60,000 nt of DNA from positions 68,282-128,281 of the forward strand of contig NW_019091418.1 in NCBI RefSeq assembly GCF_001949145.1, given 5' to 3'. Positions 26,001 to 35,000 of the stretch are shown one piece after another (position 1 is the first letter of the stretch; each line of letters begins with the position of its first letter). A program made the position numbers and the translations under genes. Source of the stretch: Acanthaster planci. Taxonomy: Eukaryota; Echinodermata; Asteroidea; Valvatida; Acanthasteridae. The notes beneath the pieces were generated by a model that ran no database searches, had not been told where the DNA came from, and saw only the letters and a list, made by a program, of their open reading frames with translations.

Positions 26001-29000
26001 AGTCATCCACATCGCTGTGTAGCGGTTTAAGGGCCCAGCTCTAAAAAAAGAAAGAATAGGTGTCATCTCTTGACCTGTCTATATGAACAAAAGAGAAAAC
26101 ATTTCCATACCGATGAAAGGGTTAGTGCCAAACCGGTCGACGAGCTCAATCTAGAGAAAACACTAATCGACATTTTTCCAGTACGAGTTCCAGTACAAGT
26201 TTCTGCCTACGTGCCTACGGCAGAAAATTTATTTCTTGTTATACAAGACCTTGAAATTTTTATTTAATATATTGCTTGTTGAATTAGAGTTTACTGATCA
26301 GTCGTCTATGCAAGTCCATTCAATCACATCATCACTCTACAATGACAATGTCATTCTGCTAGAGAACCTACAAAAGCAGTGACATGCTGTTTTGAAGGCC
26401 ACCTTATTAAATCAGTGTTTTTCTTCTTTTTTTGATTTTTTTTTCGAATTCAACTTCAGCGAATACACGTATATGCAAAGAGTATAATCCCACTTGATCC
26501 AATGCTTAGATCGGGGACTTTCATTTCCATGTCCAAGGCTCATATTTCCAAAGTAGGAATGGCTCTAGAAAGACTAAACGTTGCCCCCTCGTTGTGTGTT
26601 TCCAGAACTCTTGGGTAGGAAAAATAACGTGCAACAATGTTAGAATTACTAATTTTTCCGTTTGTTCACTTCTTAAATAAATAACCTCGGAAAAAGGCCT
26701 TCGTGAAATATTTGCTGGTATATTTGTTTACAGAAACTAAAATGTTATTACACCTGAAAGAGAAATATTTTGCAAAAAAATTGACCTCTCGCTTTCAGAA
26801 ATAAAAAATACATGACGACCACTTCGTTGGTCTCATACGCAGATAAACAGGTAAAAAACTATATGGTAGTCGTTCAGTAACTATATGGTAGTCGTTCAGT
26901 AACTAAATGGTAGTCGTTCAGTAACTATATGGTAGTCGTTCAGTAAAGATTGACATAAAACAGAGTAAAATATTTTATGCATTTTACAATTTATATGGAA
27001 AAAATCTTTAAACAGCTCCAATGTAAAATCCCCATAGGCGGACTGCGCGAGGGTTCTGGAAGCTCGCTATGTGACCTTTAACATTCAGGATCTATAAGCA
27101 CACGAGAGTGGGAAACAGGATATCTTTAAACTTAATAAATGACTTCACTCAGAAGTTAGCTTCAACAGAAAATTAGGTGAACTCTCCTATTTATGAATCT
27201 AAATGTAGCAAGGAAAGCAATAAGATAAAATTCCGTTAATACACGGTAGGACTGCGTCTTTTAATTTCTACCTTGAACTAAAACAGTGTTTGCCTGTGGG
27301 CCAAGCTACATCAAACACAACGTTGTCTACTGCGTGCAATACTGCATGTACTGTGCGCTATGTACATGTACACTGTTAATGCATCGTTCTGGCTATGACG
27401 TCATCGAATCAGCCTTGGAGTGCGAACGGCCCAAAGAGGATTTTTTGTAGGCGGGGAAATGCAGGATCTTTTTATTCATTTTGCGGTCACAATTAATGGG
27501 GTAAACATTAAATTTGTGATGTTTTGGAAATGGTTACGTACTTATTGTTATTTTGAAATACTTCACGCGATCTAACTGTTTTCTATTTCTGTAACCCTTT
27601 GAATACTAACATTGGTTTGTGATAGACTTCTTAGGTGATTATAATTATGGGATGTGAGGAAGGGGCGCCTGATGTTGCTGATTTTCAAACCGATATCTTG
27701 GGGGAACTTGTGTTTAAGGATTTCGGTGGCTTCCCCGATGCGCCAGGGGCACCAGTGTTCGATGCTGGTGATAGGTTCTTCTTGGCTCCAGTTGATCTGA
27801 GTGCATGTCTTCGGTGTGGGTCCTCCGGATAGATGACTTGTCTCTTCAAGGTTTCCTTTCCTGCGATGGGCTTTGTGTCCATCGAGTCTTGAGGGGGAGG
27901 TCTCCAGAGATACCACCATGAGGGTTCAAGACGTTTGTTTGTAGAACAGCAGAGGTTAGATGAGTTGACGCAAGTCCTTAGCGATGGTGGTGGCTGAGGA
28001 CATTGGTGAAGAGAAAGAACACATCACAGCTGACCAAGATGTCGTGCGGTTGGAAAGACCTCAGTAGCAAAGAGGGTAACAAAGCAAATCTATGGTGAAC
28101 ACCTTTGCAAATTAATGGCCTCCTCCTATATAAGTTCAACTGTCCTGTAACAAAATCGCGCCATCCACTTGGCCTTCTGTAAGGTCGCAATTTCCTGGTA
28201 GCCCTCTCTAGCGGGTATTATTTCTGCAGAAGCTATCAACCGTGGGTCTTGTTTTTAAGGGCGGATCTAAGCTGTGATAAAAAACCGAAACCAAAAACAG
28301 ATGGACGTCCACTTCGTTTGTTGCCTGAGATGGAAAATTGTCCCGCGACTTTTTCTGATAACAGTCGATAGTTGTTTATTTGAGCTTGCCTGTCCTTGGA
28401 CGCTCAATGCATATTCTACTGAACCTGAAAGTCTTAAGTCAAATCGTGCAGAACATCGATAAATCGGTAGAGTGCTCGTAGCGAGGAGAAAGTTTTATTT
28501 ATTTTAAATATTGTCAAATGTTAGATTCTAAAATTTGCCGTGGAATAATGTGTTTTTGTTGATTTTACATTGAAACAAGCAGCAATGCCACTGAAGACTT
28601 ATACCTGTTCGGGCATTGTCCAAACAACAGTATAATCCGCTTCTTCCCCGTTTATTTTTTAACGACAGTACGGCCTCATACAAATCTGCTTGAAGGACTT
28701 GGTTCTCGAGAGGTTCGGCGAAAGTACGTGGGACACTATACGGTAAGTCCTTGTCGCCGGGTTCAAGGCCAAGTGCAATCCACGCCCCGACGGGAGCGAT
28801 TGGACTCTCGTTCCCTATCACAATAAGGGATCGAGTAGATTCAGCGACGACGATCACGGATAATAGTGGAGCTCCTGGGCCGATGTGTTCTTCGAAGGAT
28901 GAATGATGTGTGTTTTTATTACGGCATGACTTTAGAGCTTGGCTTATTATGCTTGCAAAGTTAGAGGAAAGGCTGCATTTAGTCTTCAAACATTTCGAAA

Positions 29001-32000
29001 GACTTGTCAGTGAACGGCTTTACAGCAGAATGTTTCTTTCCATCCTGTCATGCAAGTGCACTTTTGAATGGTTCAACTAAGTCGTACCTTCTGAGGAAAT
29101 GCTCGGAACTTTATTTAAATTGGTACAAACAGAATGATATCTGAAAGGGCTTTTTATGATTTCGCAATAATCAAATGAATACAATTACATTCATGGCTAT
29201 TTTGCTAAGCAAATTTGAACTTAGCCTACGAAAATCATGTGTGTAAACGTAGCAAGAGACTTAGGCTGGATCCGAATCTGTTGCCTAGAGCTAGGTCTAG
29301 GTCTTCACTCCATCGGAAATGCGTGGAGATGCGTAGACAATAGACCTAGCCGTAGCTCTGGAAAACCGTTTCGGACACGGCCTATACTTGTATATACCAT
29401 ATTCTGGCATGGATGAATGTCAGAATGTTAACTGTATTTCATTGGCAAATGGATAAACGTTAAAGGCGCGTGAGTGGCTGTTGTTCCTGGTGGCAGCAGA
29501 GAGCTATGACGTCACAACTGATGTGGTCTAGCTGGAGAAGTTGAAGTGAACGACGTTAGTCATGCACCTCCCATAATCGAGGGTATTTTTTGCCCACAGT
29601 AAAAACGCCGGGGTTGAAGACAAATTCGTCAACTTTCAACAGTATGGTGACGACGTTACCTATCGCCTGGCCGAGGCTGCGGCTAACTTGTTGGGTTCGT
29701 AATAATCAGGGCTGAGCCTACTACCCAGTGTCACCCTTTTGTAGAAACAATCTTTAGGCTATTTTGAGATTTGGAGCTAGTTATAAATAATATAATAATA
29801 GCAGTGAAAATCTAAGTAGAACAACCCCCAAGGAAAAAAAAAATGAAACAACCACCCAATTGCTTAAATCGCTGACATGTCATAATGTAACGTGCTTACC
29901 TTTGTGCATTAAAATTTAATGTTAGCCAAAGTTCGACTTTATAATGTGCTCTTGGGATGATATTCCATGGTAACATTTTTCATGGTACCACTAAGCGCTC
30001 AACGTTGACAAATCACATGGAAATATATAAATAACGATTACTTCCTTTCAAAATGCATTTTCAGTGCATGGTTCAGAATAACGTATGAGCAATTTATTTT
30101 GAATTTTGTTAGCATTGGTACAAATACAAGAAAACTGTTGACATAGGAATCTGCCTTTTATAAACAGAACCACAGTCTTTCGCAAAGGGAATGGCACACG
30201 GATACATTTCGCTTGAAGGTTAATTTCCTTTGAGCCAGCCATGAATAAGCCACGACACCCTGACATTTCACAATCTTGTTTTCATAGGCGTGGACACCGA
30301 CAGCGTCTACGAGCTTTTTGGGGTCTTCTGGGTGACCTGGGTCATGCGCATCGGCTATGACAAGCTCATCCGCACGCTGGGTAAGAATCTGGCCGAGTTC
30401 ATCGGGAATTTGGACTTCATGCACACCGTCTACATGAAGACCATGTACCCGATGATGGACGAGCCGTCGTTCCGAGCCGAGACACGGCAGGACGGCAGCC
30501 TGACTCTGCACTACTTCTCTGTGCGTCGAGGACTGAACGGCGTGGTATCAGGTCAGACGCTAATAAACTGATTTTCACTGCCCGTTTTCGACCCAGCCTG
30601 CGGCAACCAAATGAGTGTGACGTAGTCGCAAGTTAAAACACGCCCACTCTGTACTTGTGGGGCGGAGCAAGGGTAGCGTTGGTTGGGGCATTGGTCAACA
30701 TTTTTGTATACAGTACGCCTAATATGATGCAGTCATATATGAACCAGACAAGGCACAGGGAAAATGCAAAAATCATTATTCTCTGTAAAAATAGATAGGC
30801 TGAGACCAAATAACCTGTGTAATAATTTTCAATGAGTAGGAACCCCAGCTTTTCACTAGCTACAGCAGCAACAGCCAAATGGAGTAGGACTTTTTCAATG
30901 GCTGAAATGAAAACAGATGTCAGAATGGCACAGGTTATCTTTCCTTGTCTTTCACCTCCACTGGTTCGTTTCTTAGCTCGGTCGTAGGTGCATTGGGTTT
31001 TCAGTCCCAACATGATTGCCAGGGTTTCACCGAGAACTGGGCTTTCGTCCCACCTCTAAAGTCTTAAGCTATAACTGCTCCTCTCAGTCAGTCCCCTTCA
31101 TTGCACACCGTGATATCTTTTTTTATCCCAAAGACCATCCTTTGGTGTGACGCAGTCATCTGCTTTGATGGACTGCAATAATTCAGACCCAGGTGAATGT
31201 TCACGTTCAAATTTGAATTTCCATTCAACCACAGGTGTCATCAAAGGTGTTTCTAGGATCATTTTTCGCGAGCGGATTGATATGGACGTGATTGAGTATA
31301 AAGAGGAGTTCCACAAGGGTGTCCGTAAAGATCACTGGGTCTTCCACGTGCGCTTTGTAGAATTCAACCTACCACCCATGGGCGTGGATGGCAAGGTCAA
31401 GCAGGAGGTTAAGCCATTTTTTATTTTCTTATAACCTGACGTATACGCTTGTAATTTTCAGTGTTTACGGTCATAACATGAGAACGACTGCAAATATTCA
31501 GACAATATGTGAGAGGGGATGCCATAACACAACGTTATCCTTGATCGACATGGACATCTAAATTTTGCAACGTAATTGCCAAGTATGAGTTCGTAGTTGA
31601 TATATTCAATCCAGTCTTGTTAGCGAACAATCTTTGATTGGAATAATAATTCAAAAGACCACGAGTATGCCTACATGGATTGTGCTTCTTCACAGGAATC
31701 TTTACAATTGAGCTTTGGTACGTATAGGGTATTTTTTTAGGAATACGGCAAACTTACAAATACAGATAAATAAATGATCTTGCAAAGTGGTGTTTGTCTA
31801 CCAAACTACATTTTGCCTGCAGGAGTGGCTCTCTATCCTGGCTAAGGACAACAAGGACAGGTCTTCACCAACAAAAGACAAGACCCCTGACATTCTGACC
31901 GTTATGGACACCCACCAGGACGGGGAGTTCTTGGCTAAGATACCAGACAAGATCTTGATCGACCCATTGACCTTCTGCCACTCCTTCCCGTATCACTTCG

Positions 32001-35000
32001 TGTTCGACCGACACCTCGTCATCCAACACTGCGGGGTCAAGGTTCAACAGTTTTGCCCCCGGGTGACGGAAGAGGGCGCCCGACTAGATGACTTCCTTAG
32101 CATCAGGCACCCCAACATCGCTTTTAATATCAAGAGCCTCAGATCTTTCAGGACGTCAATTTTCATCGTGGACTTCAGGAAGGAGGAACTGCGGAGTGAC
32201 ATGCAAGACAAGCCCACAATTTCCTTGAGAGGTACGTAAAAGACTTCCATTTTCGTTTTTCACAATAAAAGCATTAACAGATGATAACTTCTACGAAAAA
32301 AAGAGGAGAAAAAAAACGCGTCAACGCACCGCTTTTTGACCAAGCCCATGACCAGAAACCAGAGTCTTTTATTTAGCCTAAGGTAGATACCATAGCAAAG
32401 CACATACCAACAGCAAAGCACATACCAACAGCAAAGCACATACCAACAGCAAGGCATACACCAACAGCAAGGCAGATGACAACAGCAAAGCGCATACAAA
32501 CAGCAAGGCAGACACCAATGGCAAGGTAGGTACCAACAGCAAGGTAGACACCGATAAGTAGGTAGATACCAACAGCAAGGCAGATACCAACAGCGGGGCA
32601 GATACAAACAACAAAGCAAATATACCAACAACAAAGCGGATATATTCCAACAGCAAGGCATACACCAACAGCAAGGCAGACACCAATAGCAAGGCAGATA
32701 CCAACAGCAAAGCAGGTATACCAAAGAAGCGCTATCGGAAATCCGGCAGCATTACTGATCACAGTGGGAATATTATACACAACTCGATATTCAAAGGGCT
32801 CCAGGGAGTGAGATTTCAATGCGGTATGATTGTAAGAATATTTTTACAGGTCAGATGGTATGGATGGAGTCCGAGCAGAAGATGGTGTTCCTATGTTCGC
32901 CACGGCTTACCAAGCTTGAGGATCTCACAGAGCGGGGCCTTCACTTCTCAGACATAGCTCCCCACGACATCACGCGGGACCTCATCCTGTTCAACCAGCA
33001 GCGGATCGCTGAGGTGGAGCTGTCCAAGCAGTTAGAGCAGAAGAAGGAGGAGCTGAGACTCTTGATGAGAGACCTGGCCGAAGAGAAGAAGAAGACAGAC
33101 ACGTTGCTGTATTCCATGCTGCCCAAGGAGGTAGCAGACGAGTTACGAGAGGGCCGGAATGTCACAGCAGGTAGGTCTGCAGGTTGAAAGTTAGCGTTGT
33201 TCGTGACTAAGAGACGGATCTGCCATCCCTTGGCCACTCTGATTCAGCTTTGATCAGCATTCCTAAACATTACTACAGCAGTGATGAACAGTGAAGTTTA
33301 TCGTGAAATTGAACAACTTATGACTTAAAATGTTCACCAACAGTTTGGATCTCCCTGTTAAAGAAAATAAGATAGCTATGCAGCCGGTTTGTGACATCGC
33401 TGCAGACCCCAGTATCACGATAACCCCTTCAGAATCTAAACAGGACATTTCTCTTTGTCTATTTCATTCCTCAAACAGGGGAGTTCCCACAAGTAACTAT
33501 TCTCTTCAGTGACATCGTACATTTCACTGATATGTGCAGTCAATGCCAGCCCATCCAGATCGTCCACCTGCTTAACGCGATGTACACTAGGTTCGACCGA
33601 CTGACAAATGTCTGTGGTGTCTACAAGGTATTCACGACCTGAATTTCCACAAGGGAACCACTGTCGTGTGAATCATGGTCACGGAAAATGACAGGCCGCT
33701 GCACAGATGATTCAAACGTGTGAAAGGCGTGACAGCCTCGTGTTACAAATCAGGAGATCTGATTGTTTTTCCAAATGCTGCACGTGACCCAACCGAGCCC
33801 CGTGACTTCTAAATCCTCGTGCTGCTACTTTTAGAGGGGGGTTCAATCTTGGGATCACCCAGGCTGTCACTGAAGCCAGTCTGAAAAATCCCCTGTCCAA
33901 TATGTTAGCATGTGTTTGCAAGAAAATACCCTCTTCCTATTGTACTAGCGAATGAGGCCAGTGAATTTAGACCGATGAAATACTGTTTGGGATCATCAGC
34001 GTGTCTGGAGCTGTATTGCTGACGCCACAACAGAGAGTTTATTTCCCTCTGTCTGAAATTGTTATTATTGGGCCGGCTGGGCCTGGCAGTGGTAAACTGA
34101 GACCACTTGTTAACCTGTTGAGACACGTGAGAGTGATCTGGCGCTGCACTGCCTTTTGCCATCCGTTGGCTTGTGTTGTCTTCAGAAAGAAGCGTGAAAA
34201 TGTCATTTATGGGTCCATGGTGCAAAGTGTCCCCCCCCCTAAATACGAGCCCCACACCCCTAAAAGGATTTTTTTTTCACAAAAATGCAATTACGGCCCT
34301 GGCTGAGAGTGTTTCTATCAGATTTATTCAGAAAGAACTGGGGAAATGAACTTATGAGTCCCATTTTACTGCAAAATAGCAGTGACCAAAGCATGTCCGA
34401 GGTGCCTCATTGGTGTTACGGTGAGAAAGGTCTCACGCCGACGTGAGATCAATAGATGGCGCTGTGTGGCCTACTCGCATGAGTGCATGATGGACAATGT
34501 ATCTGGTATAAAGGGCAATGGTTAGCACACGTACGGCGCGAAGACCGCCCGCTAAATTCGTACCGGACAGGTAATGGCTTGGGCATTCGGGTACCTCTAT
34601 TCCTCTCCTTAAATCAGACTTATTCTCGGAGTCCGTATAAATACATTGTACTCTTAGGGCAATGCTTTACTTCAAGTGGGCGTAAATGAAAGGGTGGCAT
34701 TTATAAAGACTGAACGCTGGCAAACACAATCGTCCAAGGGAGGCTGGGCTTTATTGAAGCATATCTGCGTCTAGTACAGACTAAGAAGAAGATTAATGAC
34801 TCCAGTCAGTATCGTCTGATTATGGCAGGTTAATGATTAACACCCTTTGCACTTTTTCGTAGCATGCCAAAGGGGTGGACCAGAGGGGAGTTTCACAAAT
34901 GAAAGTCTATCAGCAACACGCTTAATTTCAATATATTTTGTATATAGATAATGACCCTGTTTGGCATTGCTAGTAAAAGTGGAACAGTTTTGATCAAGTC

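Noticed and set aside
26857-26944. CRISPR-like array
   Set aside because: Units are directly adjacent with no unique spacers, in an animal intron; it is a minisatellite. The same applies to 32380-32722 and 53911-54038.
28528-28989. 153-codon open frame on the minus strand with coding-like composition
   Set aside because: It overlaps cyclase exon 2 (28669-28742) antisense. The plus strand there encodes a clear H-NOX N-terminus with proper splice sites, so the minus frame is a shadow.
30633-31013. 126-codon hydrophobic minus-strand frame
   Set aside because: Lies in a short cyclase intron, shows no recognisable domain and no splice or promoter context; likely chance.
32260-32819. Three long Cys/Trp/Leu-rich minus-strand frames
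   Set aside because: They run through the 18-bp minisatellite, whose unit length keeps all three frames open; repetitive peptides, no start context, intronic.
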